From assembly GCA_018398765.1 (NCBI GenBank), contig JAHBMJ010000168.1:24487-78428 (forward strand): a stretch of 53,942 bases of DNA. Reading direction: 5' to 3'. The DNA is from Chromera velia (taxonomy: Eukaryota; Sar; Chromeraceae). Below the pieces are notes generated by a model. That model saw only the letters and a list, made by a program, of their open reading frames with translations. It was not told the origin of the DNA and ran no database searches. Positions 34,937-47,663 of this stretch are shown here, in pieces (the first letter of the stretch is position 1; each line of letters begins with the position of its first letter). Both the position numbers and the translations under genes were made by a program.

Positions 34937-35638
34937 AGAAATATGCAGAAAAATGTACAGAGGTATACAGAGGTAGTGAGGGAAGAGCACATCTCATTAT
35001 CCGAACACGAGCCTACTGTGCTGCCTAAGTATACCCAGGTACAGAATAGTAGAGGAGACATAGACATTTCAGTTAAAGTTTTCCGATTGAAGTAGATTGA
35101 AGAGTATTTAGTCCCAAGCTATCCCAAGTGTGTGCTTTGTTAAGCTGATTCAAATTATTTAAAATTTTTAATAACTTACAGTTAATTTGCTTTTCAAAGC
35201 ATTTTAAAGTTGCTTTAAAATTTGAATTGATCAAAGTTTTGATTCCTCTTTATTTTTTTTCTGGTTATTCTTGGTACAATGAAATAGTGTTATATCCCAC
35301 ACTGGCATGCACTGGCATCAAAAACTTCTAGACTAGCAGGTCTGAATCAGACCGTCCAGCCGCTTTCCTTCAAAGCCACACATTGGACATTTAGCATTCG
35401 AACTAGCTAGAATTAGTATCAGATAGCATCGGAACACAATTTAGGCTAATGATGCTGCCAATCCTCTCTAATCCTCTGGACATAAATCTTATCCGATCCG
35501 TATGAGTTCTTCCCTCACTTAGAAGAGAGTGCAAGAGCGCTGTATAACAGAGGTGAACACCCGTTTGAGATAAGAAGAGCACCAACACAGGCAGGCCAAC
35601 AGCCTTCTTTTGAGATAAAAGACAGAATAGTTAGATGG
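34937..35638. other. AT-rich intergenic DNA, no gene seen
   Basis: Low-GC sequence between the foldback element and the LINE remnant; nothing recognisable. Confidence 0.6.
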
Positions 35639-36325
35639 TTGAGAGAAAAAAACATAGATGAGATGGAAAAAAGAAAGAAGAAAGTGTTTAAGAAGCAGGT
35701 AGAACAAACAATCAAGATAAGAAAGAGAGAAGAACAGATAAGACTGAGTCAGTTCGAAGGGGTTTTAGATTGGGACAGAGGGGTTCAGAACAGAAATCGC
35801 CTTCATTTATGGTCTTTCCTTGAGAAAGAAGAAAATGCAGAAAGAAACACTGATGCACTCCGTGTATACATCAGAGAAGAAGGTATTAGAAAAGCCAGCA
35901 GAAAAGCCCCCTTTTGCTACACCGAGCTGGCGCCCTGGTCAGTGCATAGAAGGAGAGCAGCATTCAGACTTGGAGAAAGAAGCTTCGCCGTCATAAAAGG
36001 AAGAGTGCCACAGAAAGGTGAACAGAGAGTGCCACTTGGGAAATGAATTTGTCTATTCTGTTTTGACTTGCTTAACTTTTTAGTCCTCAAGGATGAGGTC
36101 CACGTGCTCACAGAATGCCCAGTGGACGAATGGGAAAGGGAAGAATGCATTGGCTATCTGGCACAAGGGTGGACAGACAAGAAGAACAAAAGAACAAAGC
36201 GTGTAAGAAAGTCAGAAGGGGATGGAAAAATCAAAAAAATGGCTTTGTTCACCTTTTTAGTTAACAAAGCAGACTACTATGTAAACACACTTATAAAAAG
36301 AATCTGGATGAGACGAAGAGTGTGA
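35639..36325 (+). pseudogene. Degenerate 3' part of a LINE-type protein
   Basis: Two open stretches (35639-36046 and 36068-36325). The first is basic and coiled-coil-like, then reads HRRRAAFRLGERSFAVIKGR; the second begins KDEVHVLTECPVDEWER. This order matches the end of many non-LTR reverse transcriptase proteins (R-x-RLG..., then zinc knuckle ending in E-x-H-x3-EC). The first Cys pair of the knuckle is missing and a stop or short intron separates the parts. Probably a decayed copy. Confidence 0.5.
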
Positions 36326-37057
36326 GGGAGATGTAAAGAGGAACTTAAGGATGCTTTTCGAGATGTGACTGCCAAACAGCTCGCAGAAGTCCACGACAAA
36401 GCTAGCGACAAAGAAGAGAAAGGGAAAGGAAACAGAGAGCCGCGTTCCAAGGGAGAAAATCTGATCGGTATGCTTTATCAGATAAAAAGAGCAAGAGAGA
36501 CAGGCTCTGCACGTAGGCATACGGTCGCACAAGTAATAAAGGATGCATGCTATCGCTCCACCCCTGCCCCCTGTCACTCTGTCTTTCACTCGCACTTCAT
36601 CAGAGAAAATCAAGCATAACTTAATATTATCCCAGGACCGTAATTCAACTGCATCCGTGTTTATCGGCATTAGCAATGGTTTTGAAGTTTGAAGTGCAAG
36701 GCAAGAAATTCATTTGTCGTGATGAGATGTGTCGTGATGAGAAATTTATGTGTCATAACATGAATGCTCACAGACTGCCCTTTGCCATTAGGATACGATG
36801 GCTGGCGGGTTTAGTCACATCATCATCATCATGTATGCGTACATGGTGTGGAGTAATGTACATGAATATATGGTGCAAGGCGGATGTCAGATAACTGGCA
36901 CACAGGTCTAGGGCTCCAGCCCCGAACACAATGTAATCCTCTAATCCTGTATATTTATTTATTTTATCGTTTGCAATATATTAGGTTTGGTGTGCAGGCC
37001 CTTGAGACTCCAAAGTTGAGAGAAGGTCTGGAATAATATCCCGGGCCCTGTTAGCGG

Positions 37058-37305
37058 TGGCGATACCTAGGCTCCCCATATTAAAAGAAAACAAAAAAGA
37101 AAATTAGGTGAAAAACCGAATTAGTTTTTTTTATTTTTGATTTTCTAGAACAAGACCTGAACAACTGTTGTTTAGGGTGTTGCATAATATACAAGTAATG
37201 TTTAGAAGAAAAAAAAAAAGAAGAAAAGAAAATCAATTAAAATTCCATTTTAGGCCATTACTTTTTTATTTTTTTTTATATGGGGAGCCTAGGGCGACGC
37301 CTTGA
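37058..37305. mobile_element. MITE-like inverted repeat
   Basis: GGCGATACCTAGGCTCCCCA at 37058 is mirrored by TGGGGAGCCTAGGGCGACGC ending near 37300. The arms enclose about 190 bases of A/T-rich sequence with no coding potential. Confidence 0.55.
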
Positions 37306-37547
37306 CATAGCGGGAAGGCCTAGCGCGGAACCAATCAATCAATCAAACAGAAAAAAAAATGTGAATGCGGCAAATAAACAGGCACACAGAAAGATGATGA
37401 TGATGATGATGTTGACTAAACCCGGCAGCCATCGTGTCCCAATGGCAGAGGGCAGTCTGAGCGGCAGAGGGCAGTCTGAGCATACACGCATTGCTAGCCT
37501 AGGAAAGATGGAAGGAACATCAATGCTACGCTATGCTATGGAAAGAA

Positions 37548-37696
37548 GACTTTCTTCCTTCCTTCCTTCGTTTCTTTCTTTCTTTTTCTCTTTCGTTCGT
37601 TCTTTCTTTCGTTCGTTCGTTTTTTCTTTCGTTCGTTCGTTCTTTCTTTCTTTTTCTTTCTTTTTTTCTTTCTTTCTTTCTTTCTTTCCCCACCCC

Positions 37697-37747
<51 letters not shown>

Positions 37748-37774
37748 TGTTTTTCTTCCTTCCTTTCTTCCTTC

Positions 37775-37805
<31 letters not shown>

Positions 37806-37920
37806 TCGTTCGTTCGTTCTTGTTTTCTTTCTTCCTTTCTTTCTTTCTTGCTTTCTTTCTTGCTTTCTTTCTTTCTTTCTTTCTTTCTTTTTGTTTTCCT
37901 TCTTTCTTTCTTTCTTTCTT

Positions 37921-38004
<84 letters not shown>

Positions 38005-38095
38005 TGTTTTTCTTCCTTCCTTCCTTCCTTCCTTTCTTTCTTTCTTTCTTTCTTTCTTTCTGTCTTTCTTTCTTTCTTTCTCTCTCTTTTTCTTT
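37548..38095 (+). repeat. Long pyrimidine microsatellite tract
   Basis: About 550 bases of TTTC, TTCC, TTCG and CT repeats with two short GT runs. The 418-codon open frame across it translates as Ser/Phe/Leu repeats and is not a gene. Confidence 0.95.
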
Positions 38096-39039
38096 GAAAT
38101 GCGAGCTATTCTACTATGTTTTTTTTTTTTCTCTTTCTTCTTCCTTTGTTTTTCTTCTACTTTCTCTCTGCCCCCCCTGCAGTTTGTCTCAGTTAAAATT
38201 GTCTTTCTTAAAATTCTTTCTCTTTTCGAATCTTTTTTCTTCTTTTTTTTCTTTCGCTCGTCATCTCTTTCTTTTCCTCCTTTTCGTTTTCTCGTTTCGC
38301 TTTATCTATCTTTTCCCACAGGCAGGAACAAACAAAGACAAGTCAGATGGAAAACACATTTTTGCTACCTTTGTTTTCCTTCTAAATTTCTTCGCGGTTT
38401 GCTTTCCTCAAGACCCCTTGTCCCTCATCTTCTGCTTCCTGTTCTTCCCTTTCTATTTCTACATTTTCATAGTCAATTCGTTTTCTTCTTGACAATGTTC
38501 TCTCTGATCTCTCTCCTTTATCACTCACGAATATGACATCGTGCAGTGACTGTCGTGTTTGCAGTCGTGAAGAACAGTACACTGTCAGACAGATCGGCAG
38601 ATGACCTGAGGCAGCTTCCACTTCATTCTTGACAGACACGCAGGCAGGCAGTAGGTAGACAGCAGTGTGGGGATAGACGCACAGTCCAATGCACAAGCAG
38701 CGGCATAGCGAGACGAGGCACGACACGGCACAGCAGGAAGAATGGCAGAAAGCGGAGGAGGCATGAATGAGAGGCTCCCAAAAGAACCCCTCCCAAAGTC
38801 GCAAGGAAGACTGAGTTTCCATCTGATGGGTATACACATGCGTAGACAATTGCTGAACAAATAATGCAAGCAACAGAATTAATTGAATTGTTCGCACTAC
38901 ATACAGGAAGTCAGACACAAATTGAGGAGCCTGGACAAGCTTCTTGGTCGCCTTTCGAAATCCAATGGCTCACCGAGGCTCACGTTACACTCGATCACAA
39001 ACGAAAGTTCAAAGAGAGGCAGGCTAGTCTTTTGAGAGG
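38096..39039. other. Region between microsatellite and prefoldin gene
   Basis: Pyrimidine-rich then mixed sequence. A 178-codon minus-strand frame (38382-38918) has no recognisable pattern and is probably chance or prefoldin 3' flank. Confidence 0.4.
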
Positions 39040-39559
39040 TCAACCTCTTGCTTGCTGACGGATCGCCTCCCTGATCTCATCTGTGAGCTCTTTCATTTGA
39101 ATTTTCAAAATGCACTCCTGAGCTGTGAGCTTCTGATTCTCTCTTTTCTGCATCCGTTCCTTTTCGTTCTCCAGCCCCTTGAGGATTTCCTGACGACCTT
39201 GGAACATGTACATCCTCCCAACAGATCTGAGCAGAGGCACGTTCTCATCGAGACTCTGGATCTCCTTAATGGACAGAATGGACTTTCGGATGTTGGCCTC
39301 CAACTGCTTCTGTTGGACCCCAACCATCTTCAGGTCGGACTCAAGGGACCGCATCCGGCATTGCAGCTCCTCCGGCACCAGAATCTGGTCCTTCCCTTCG
39401 CCCTGCTGTTTCTTCTGGTCCCTCTTCTTCTTTTTCTCCTGCAGGTAAGCAGTCACAGAGCCACAATTAATTTCACGGAAACGAAGGATTTGCTAGGGGC
39501 AATTTCACTCTTTCTATGCATACTGCTTCATCCAGCCAGCCCACGCTGACTTTCGTCAT
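39040..39559 (-). CDS. PFDN1: Prefoldin subunit 1
   Basis: Beta-type subunit of prefoldin, the six-subunit cytosolic chaperone that passes unfolded actin and tubulin to the CCT chaperonin. The main exon is about 39438-39040 (minus). It encodes a long helix, LKMVGVQQKQLEANIRKSIL, a hairpin with VPLLRSVGRMYMFQGRQEIL, and a second long helix ending TDEIREAIRQQARG. Human PFDN1 has the same layout with GVGRMFILQSKEAI in the hairpin. The exon begins at a TGCAG acceptor. An ATG at 39559 (ATG ACG AAA followed by GTCAGC) is in phase and would make a tiny first exon, giving about 135 residues; human PFDN1 has 122. The first exon is inferred. The N-terminal 20 residues are rich in Lys and Gln. Confidence 0.85.
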
Positions 39560-40370
39560 GGTTCCCTCACAGGTTTCTCAGCACCTTTGCAAGGAAGGCT
39601 GGGCAGACTCTTTCTGTCTTCGCAAGATAAGAGGGAGACGGCAATTCAACGAGGCAGCCCTATCACAAGTCCGTATCCAGGCTGGTACACGAAGCGCGGT
39701 CGAAACAGCAAGTCTGTTCAATTCTGAGAGATCTAGTCAAGTGAACGTCGCAATTACTAGAGGGCAAAGCATATGACAGTGCGTGGATCAAAGTTGTGAC
39801 TTAGTTGTCAAAGAGGCTTTCGGCTCTTCGAGGATGAAGTGCATGCCTGTGAAAGTGATCGAATGATCGAGTCTTTTTTTTGGGCTCTGTACGTAGTGCA
39901 GGTTTGCAGCTTTGGGCCCGGAAAGCTCATGCATCTGACGCAAGCAAGCTTGCGAACGGCCCCGGAAAGCAAGAAAAATTACAAGTGGTTCACGCAGTGC
40001 CACGCTATATGTAGCTGATTGAAGCCACGCAGAAAGTTGCACTCACATACAGTCAGGGCAAGACTCAGATAGAGTCAGGGTGGGGGCTAGTGGGGGCGTT
40101 ACTAGGCGTTACCTGGCGTTGTCCAGACGTATGAAAGATTTGATGTGTTTTTCTTAAAAAATACGGTAGAATGAAAACTAAATTTAAGAAAATTTAAATG
40201 AATCTGTAACATAATTAATTTTCTTATATGAACTATCCTTTATTTTTTGTATAGAAAGCCAAAAAAATGTTTTAATTCTGTTTATAATGGATCTGAAATA
40301 TACAGGACTAGATCTATAAACAAATTTATCAACAAATTTTATAACTTGTTATGAAAGAAAACGATAGTTG

Positions 40371-41340
40371 CTTTGTCCCCCCTATCCGGCCACCTTATGG
40401 CGTCCAGACAGAAGGCTAGACAGAAGATAAAGCAAGGACAAAAACTTTAGGGAAGATTTGGAGAAGGAACGTGAGCAACACTCATTCAAGCAACAGTTTA
40501 CAGAAGGTTTAGCTCTAGAGCAATCTAGGATCCCAATCAGCTAGGTTCATTCTATCATTGCACAATTTCTACTTATGTTTCTCTCTGTTCCTCTCTCTCA
40601 GAGTCTCAGACTCCCGATCTATGATAAACAGACATCAGACTCAAACGATGCTATCCGTTGCTCGAGTAACATGTTGTATACTTGAATACGAAGGTCAGAC
40701 TCGATCGACTTCGATCAACAACTTTGATTGACGCGCGTGAAACGTACGAAGCAAAGCGCGGCGGTGGAATATGGCGCGGCACGCTGGCTCACTCAGTCAC
40801 GGCGCATGCGAAGGCTCAAAAGGCGGCGCCACAGGGTAGGACTCCACAGATGGCACCATAATGCTTTGTCCCCCCTGTCCGGCCACCTTATGCCGTCCAG
40901 ACAGAAGGCTAGACAGAAGGTAAAGCAAGGACAAGAACTTTAGGGAAGATTTGGAGAAGAAACGTGAGCAACACTCATTCAGGCAACAGTTTACAGAAGG
41001 TTTAGCTCTAGAGCGATCTGGGATCCCAATCAGCTGGGTTCATTCTATCATTGCACAATTTTTACGTATGTTTCTCTCTGTTCCTTTCTCTCAGAGTCTC
41101 AGACTCCCGATCTATGACAAACAGATATCAGACTCAAACGATGCTATCCGTTGCTCGAGTAACATGTTGCATGCTTGAATACGAAGGTCAGACTTGATCG
41201 ACTTTGATTAACAACTTTAATTGATGCGAGTGAAACGTACAAAGCAAAGCACGGTAGTGGAATGTGGCGCGGCATACTGGCTTACTCAGTCACGGCGCAT
41301 GCGAAGGCTCAAAGGGCGGCGCCACAGGGTAGGACTCCAC
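40371..41340. repeat. Two tandem copies of a ~493-bp repeat
   Basis: Copy 1 begins CTTTGTCCCCCCTATCCGGC at 40371; copy 2 begins CTTTGTCCCCCCTGTCCGGC at 40864. Both continue through matching CAACACTCATTCA, TCAGAGTCTCAGACTCCCGA and CAGTCACGGCGCATGCGAAG and end at GGGTAGGACTCCACA. Differences are scattered point changes, many of them transitions. No coding content was seen. Copy 2 directly borders the DNA leading into the copia element. Confidence 0.9.
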
Positions 41341-42214
41341 ATGGTCCCGTTCCTGGTCAGATTCGTGGAGGGTGAATTCCGGTCCCGGCCTTTCCATTCG
41401 TCCCTTCGCCCCGAGCCAGAGAAAGGAGCGACGTGCACGCGGCGGCCCGTTTACACGGGGTGGCGGGGCGCCTGCGACAGAGGTGTACATGTTGTGAGTT
41501 CCATGGTATGGCCTGCATACACTTTAGCGTAAGAAATACACCCGAGGCACTTACCGTGGTGGTATGTGCTCTGGGCCTTCATATGAGATTTAATTAAGCC
41601 GATGGTACGGTTATGCCATCGGAGGCTTCAGAATTAATTCCGGTCGAATTAATTTCCAGACAGTCAGACAGACGTGCACGGCGGTTACCGTCTGTCTGAA
41701 TGAGAGACTTGACCTAGGGATTGATAGAGCTTCATGTGTAGGATCTGTACTGTGCCTTATGTGTCTCTGGCATAGTGGTTCTCTTATGCTCTGAGTATTG
41801 TACGAGGCCACCAGCAGGAGCCTACTGTGGACTGTGGGGGTTCATAGATTTTCTGTCTGGTGAAGAGACTGATCAGATATTTATTTCTGATTATCTGTAT
41901 TGGTCTAGACGGGTACGTTAGGTTAATGTATTCGCTGTGGTCCTCTAATAGGAGAGAGCTAGGAATTCGAGAGTATAGCAGTTTGAAGAGTCCTCTAGAT
42001 AGGCTAGAGGATCGACACGGGAGGGCCCATAGGATTCCACTGGAGCAATCTCGAGAGAGGTGAGACTCTACTTTTCACTGGCGCCGTCACTGAGGGAGTC
42101 TCCCGTTGTCATTCTGACAACATTCCCCTTGTTGTATTCCCGATTCCCTACTGCAGGTGACATACCATAGGTTCCAAAAAAGACGCTCCCCCCGGGTGCG
42201 TCGCGATCAAGGGT
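41341..42214. other. Possible 5' LTR or leader of the copia element
   Basis: No gene recognised. The region precedes the gag frame, so it should hold the LTR and leader, but no matching 3' LTR remains to define it. A TGGCGCC at 42079-42085 resembles the start of a lysine-tRNA primer binding site; this is weak evidence. Confidence 0.3.
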
Positions 42215-44751
42215 ATGAAGGCGAAGACCGTGGGCGTCTTCGGCCTCACGGACGATGCGGACATCATCGAGTGGGTACGGCAATACGCAGATGCTGTTGC
42301 CATTCTCAGTGACTCAGACGAGTGGTGCGGTGGGCTTACCCTCACCAACAGGAACAAGATGGGGGTCAACGTCAAGCACTATGTCGCAAGGACCGAGGTG
42401 GAAGTGCTGGAGAAGGTGGTGGAACGGGTGCCCCACCTCAGTTCAGAAGTCTCTGAGCAGCTCCGGATTTTCCACAGACACGTTGTGGACTGCGTCTCTT
42501 CACCCGACGCGGAGTGGATGAAGAGATATCTGCAGCGGACTGACGTCCTGAGAATGGGCAAGGCGAGGATCATGGAAATCAGGGAGCTTCTCTCATGCCG
42601 AGAGAAGGAGAGAATCTCTGGTCCCCAGTTAAAGTCCCTAAATGAGCAGATCCTCTACCTGCAGACTCTGAGAGAACCCTCCTCCCTCTCCCTGTCTCGC
42701 CCTGTTGTGTTGTCTTTACGTGGGGAGCTCCATGGGGGAGCTCCAACAGAGACGAAAGTGAAGACGGAGGAGGAGACGGGAGCGATACCAGACACCTCCC
42801 GTCAGATGTCCGTCCCCGTGTCCAGTGAGCAGCGTCCGGCCTCTGATGAGCGGGACCGCCGTAGCAGTAGCAGTAGTAGTAGCAGTAGCAGTTCCAGTGG
42901 GGGGGTGCAGGTAGTTGGTGTGCGACCTGACACCACCCTGGCAGAGAAGAAAAGGAAGCAGTATGAGGACCTCGTGGCGCAGATATCGGGTCTGGACGCC
43001 GAACGGGGTGCTGAAAAGCTCTGAATTCTGGAGATCCAGAAGGAGGAGAATGACGTGATGAGTGGCATGCCTAAGAGGGATAACTTTCCTAAGGGGTTTG
43101 AAGGGAAGGAGGAGTACGCATCAGAGCTGGCATCCTGGGCTGAGAAAAAAGAGGTCTTCAACGCTGGGAAGGCTGACAGGGATACGCTGGTAGCGACCGT
43201 GCAAGGTCACATCGACCAGTTGGCGTCTGATGTGTTTCTCTAAACGAGCAAGCCGACAAACTCCGCAAGGAGATAGACGTGCTGTCTCCTCCTCCCCAGG
43301 CCAAGGGCGTCCCTGGGGGTGCTGCTGAAGGCCGCCTGCCTTCGGTATTCCAGATGACCCCCCTTACGGGTGGGGGGATGTATCCTGCAGTGTTTCCCCC
43401 TGAACCTGCGATGGTGTCTGTAGGTGGGGGGGTGCGTACTTATGATGTTGGGGCTCTGGGAGCTCCTGACATCTTCTCTTTCCTGGGAGTTAGGGAGTTG
43501 AGTGGAACTCGGGGGAGGCCGAAGTGTGACCCTGAGGATCCCCTCATCGCCTACACCCTGGAGGAGATCTTGACATCGGTCCCGAGGACCTTTGTGGAGA
43601 TACGTGATAAGGTCGTGGCGATGATCTTTGCACACTTTTTCAAGACGATCCAGTATTCGACTTCTGCTCTCGTCCTGGAGTACGAGAGGATTGCCTGTAA
43701 GCCCTGTAAGTTCGAGACTTACACAGAGCTGCTGGCACATCACAAGCGTCTCCTGAACTACCTGGTTGAGGAGAACATCGTTCACGAGCTTGGCGTGAAG
43801 TATAGGCTCGGGCTCCTGACGGCGCACCTGCCGAACGACCTCATAATGAGGTAGCAGGAGAGGCAGACCCCGGTGGACCTCACCAGCGAAGTGGAGATCA
43901 CCAAGGAGATCCACGCTATCGCTGCCCAGGCGGAGACCTTTAACAAGTCTCTCGGGGATGCTTGGGACCAGGGCCTGGTTAAGGGAGCTCTCGTCGAGGA
44001 CTTGAAGAGAGAATGGGAACAGAAGGCGGCAACCTTCGGTGTGAAGGACTCGGGGGGTGCCTCGCGGGGGGGCATCATTCCAAAGGTTCCTTTCATGGCG
44101 TTCGCGGAGCCTGGTGGAGTCCCGCAGAGGAAGTCCCCTTCCAAGGCAAAGGGAGGGAAACCCTCAGGAGGAAAGACCCCTGACTTTGGCGGGAAGGGCA
44201 GGGGCAACTCCGATCGCAGGAGGCAAGGCGGTGCTGGCGGGGGTTTCGGCAAGGGGGATGGTAGGAGGAGCTCCAATCGGGGGCGCTCTTCTGGGTCTAA
44301 TTCCTCTGCTCCCTCCAGTCAATACAATGACAAGGGGGTGGAAGGAAAGGACCGTCCTCCCACTCAGGCCGTTGTCAACCCCAGGGGCCCCAACAGGAAC
44401 CCCGTTCTCGATCGATATGGTGTCCGACACCGGGATGGAACCGGATCGGATACGTTCATCGGAACTGTTACCATGGCGGGTTCTGGAGAAACTCCCATCA
44501 AACCCGGTCAGTGGGATAGAGAGTTTAGGTCTTTGTGGAACAAAGCGTGTTGGGATCCTGCCAGCAGGAAGAGCCTTCCCCATAGGTACCGCGATGGGCA
44601 GTGCCTGAGATGCAACGGTCCGGACGGACATACAGAGTGGGGGGGCCATGGGGCCTGTCCTTGGATTCGGAAGAAGGATGGCTGCCCAGCGTATAAAACG
44701 ATGGGCTATGCTCCCAACAACTGCCCTGATGAGAATGCGAAGAAGCGATAG
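42215..44751 (+). pseudogene. gag: copia gag-like region with zinc knuckle
   Basis: The frame begins MKAKTVGVFGLTDDADIIEW and passes a poly-Ser run (42861-42897). After a TGA, a shift near 43240 and a TAG at 43852 it continues to a Gly/Arg/Ser-rich, RNA-binding-like segment (44050-44330). Near the end CLRCNGPDGH, then H and C (GGHGACPW), fits a CCHC-type nucleocapsid zinc knuckle with irregular spacing. A further Gly/Arg-rich tail follows to 45000. The product would package element RNA in a virus-like particle; this copy cannot make the whole protein. Confidence 0.65.
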
Positions 44752-45003
44752 ATGATAAAGCAGATGGACAAGACCGGGCAGGACAAGGGCGGCTCCGGGG
44801 GCCGTCGCAAAGGTCCTCCGGGAGGAGGAGGCCATGGAGGCGGCTCCGGAGACCGTCGAGGGTCTTCCTATCCTGGTCGTGGGGGCGGCTCAGGGGGGAG
44901 AGGAGGCAGTGGGGGTCACAGCCATGGTGGGCGCACCCTTTCTCCTGGCAGGTTCAACAACGAGAACTTCGAGAAGAAGAACTTAGACTCCGGACAGGCG
45001 TAG

Positions 45004-46800
45004 CGGGGGGGTACTGTCCCTCTTGTGTCCTCGCAGACTGTCGGTCCTGGGGGTCAGGACGACGATGATGGTGTCGTAGTGACGGGTGGCGTCTCATGTG
45101 GGAAGGAAGACTCGTTCAACCTGACCACCCACATGTCCAAGGGTGAGGAGAAGATCCCTCATGGGGAGGGGTCTCTCGGAAAGCTCTGCTTTGCAGACCA
45201 GCTTGGCCTCCCTTTGTGCTATGAGCCTAGAGCCAAGTACTCGCCCGACTACGACACAATGACCTTCCCTGTGTGGCATGATGGGGCTATGGAGCGCCTG
45301 TCTGCTTAAGATCCTGTTGGGACCCACACGGGGGTCGATGTATGGAGAGAAGGAGTCTGTGGAGCCTGGTAAACGCTCTTGTCTGATGAGCCTGAACGGA
45401 CAGGCTTGGAATGAATGGGGTGGGCTATCTTCCCTGCAGGTTTGGAGACTTGTATGACGGTTATGCAAGCCTTTCAGTCGGAGTTCACTGCGAGAGGAGT
45501 CCAGCGTATCAGGAACATGATGGAGGAGCAAGACCCCCATCTCCTTGAGGTCATCTCTCGCATGTGGGGACCGGAGGACGAGACCACCATGGGTGCGGTG
45601 CCCTCTGGTTCGAAGTCTGCTGTCTACACGGTCTCCCAGTATGAGAGTGAACTGATGAACGACCCGAGCAGGACCCGGCATCGGGCTGGGTTTCCAGAAA
45701 AGTTTGAGGTCTACAAGCTTTTGGGAAATGCGAGATCCCAGATCCCCAAGCTCGTCGAGTACAGGGCCTTTAAGGTCTATATTAACTCCTGTACGTTCGG
45801 GAACCTCATCTCTTAGAGGAAGGTGAGGAGCCTTATCCGTACCTTTGGGGGGCTAGATATCCCGGACTGGACGGGTTTGTTCACGGGGGGCGTTGGGGAG
45901 GAGGGTGACGGGCCCTTAGACGGGGGGCTTCCCAGGAGGACGCGGCACCAGCACTATGAGCATCTTATCACGGGACAAGATTTCATTGAGTGGAAGGTGC
46001 AGTTGGAGATGCCCCTCCAGTCATGGGGACTGGGGGATGAAGCGGTGTTCTTTTGTTCTACGGTTTTTAGCATCCGGTTCGGGACTCATGACCCCTCCGG
46101 CGCTCCCAAGAACATTGTCATCCCATGCCTCCTCCACACGGTCGATCAGCCGAACCTCCCTGACGTGCTGATTCATAATGCTCCTGGTGCAGGTCTCTTC
46201 GTTCCTCGTTCTTCGCCGAAGGATGTCCTCCCTGCCTACCATGTGTGGGCGGAGAGAACGAAGGAGGAGAAGCAGATCTCACATGGGGTGAGGCTATCTA
46301 TGGACCTGATATACTAGGAGGGGATGCGACAAGGAATTCCGCAGGTTGATGTTGAGGTCATGGACACCCCCTTCAAGGTGGGGGCACCGGAGACCTGCAT
46401 CATCCACAAGCCCTGGGGAGACAGACCGGACGGATACGGCCTCAACCACCTCCCTCAAGCAGTGTATGACCGCAGCCCGCACTACAAGGCCGTTCCGAAC
46501 GAGTCTTTTGAGCACTCCCTTGGGGGAGGTCCCCAAGGCGGTTCATGCGGGTACCGGTTCCAGTCACTGCAGGAGGTGCAAGACCGGTGGAACAAGGCGC
46601 AGCAGCTGAAGTAGCAGGGAAATTCCCACGAGAGGATTCCCTGAACCCCTCTCCCTGATGCGGAGAAGAAAAGGTCGGCCAAGAAGGATTTCAGAGCCTC
46701 ACCCGATGGCATTGAGGTCTCTGTGGCTGCCTACCCGATCACGTATTGGGTCGTGGGTCGATGGACTGCTTCGGAGCTGGCGGACACGGACTACTGTCAG
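45004..46800 (+). pseudogene. Copia polyprotein middle region, unassigned
   Basis: The same frame as the end of gag, interrupted by TAG/TAA/TGA at about 45308, 45370, 45409, 45814, 46315, 46612 and 46641. It codes for plausible globular protein (for example [20 protein letters not shown] and [20 protein letters not shown]). The latter resembles the gag-type UBN2/DUF4219 helices of copia elements, but I cannot assign it firmly. A protease active-site triplet (D-T/S-G) was not found in this frame. Confidence 0.45.
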
Positions 46801-46869
46801 CAAGGTCCCTTTCTCGCTATGAGAAAGTTTGATGCTGGGGGCGCTGCCCTGGGGGCGCTGCCCACTTCA

Positions 46870-47663
46870 AACCATGGGACTACGGGTACGAACGGACGTA
46901 CCTGGCTGCCTTCTCGGCCGTCTTGGTCGACCAGAAGCGGGAGCCGATGGCACTACACGAGGGTTACGGACATCAGAACTTCGACGATCTCAAGGAGACT
47001 CTCGCGGCTAAGGGTAATGAGATCGATGAGGACTGCAGAAGGTAGGTTTCTACGTGTCCCCTCTGTCAACTGAAGAATGCGATCACTCCGAGGATCCACA
47101 AAAGGAGTAAGCAGTTATCAGCAGATTGGAGGCCGATCAAGGGAACGGTCTGGATCGTCGATATCTGGTTCTTCAAGGACCTTTTTGCGAAGGCCGAGAC
47201 AGGGGGCTTTGGAATGATGGTGGTTCTCTACAAGCCAGGAGCCGGGTTCTCTCTGACCCACCCAGCTAAGGAGAAAGATGAGGCTTCCCTCATCGACTGC
47301 GTGCATTACTTTGCTTGCTGGCTGGGGTGTCCGCACCTAGTGTACATGGACAGAGAGAAAGCGGGAGTGGGTGCTTCCTTCCAGGCGTGGCTCCGGGGGG
47401 ACGGGTCCCCCGGACTGCACCCCATCGAGTACCGCCAGGGACCGCCGTACGTGGGTAAGGGTCTGCAGGCTCTGGTCGAGCGCTGCATTCGCAGCAATTG
47501 GGAGGGAGTGGCCCTCCTCATGTCGGACCTGAACCACCGTTTTTCCTTTGCTGTGATTCACCTCGTGGCGATCGATGGGGGAATGTTGGGGGTATTCCTG
47601 TGCGTTTTACAGAACGGTGGGGGGCATCCCTTTTATCCTGACCTTTCGAAGAACGCCTCCTAG
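46870..47663 (+). pseudogene. copia integrase (zinc-binding domain and core)
   Basis: In the frame reading LHEGYGHQNFDDLKETLAAK, His-x4-His is followed, after a TAG at 47043, by CPLC, giving the HHCC zinc finger of retroviral-type integrase. The core follows: WIVDIWFF (first Asp), LVYMDREKAGVGASFQAW (position of the TDNGxEF motif, second Asp) and GKGLQALVERCIRSNWEGVA (position of the NGxxER motif with catalytic Glu). One or more frame changes lie between the finger and the core. Confidence 0.65.

Noticed and set aside
37280-38536. 418-codon open frame on the plus strand
   Set aside because: It runs through TTTC/CT/GT simple repeats in which stop codons cannot arise; the translation is Ser/Phe/Leu repeats in two frames.
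38382-38918. 178-codon minus-strand frame downstream of prefoldin
   Set aside because: No family pattern and partly pyrimidine-tract antisense; probably chance or 3' flank.
44399-44450. DTG protease motif in an overlapping frame of the copia gag region
   Set aside because: The triplet lies out of frame with the long gag reading and lacks the surrounding protease pattern; probably chance.
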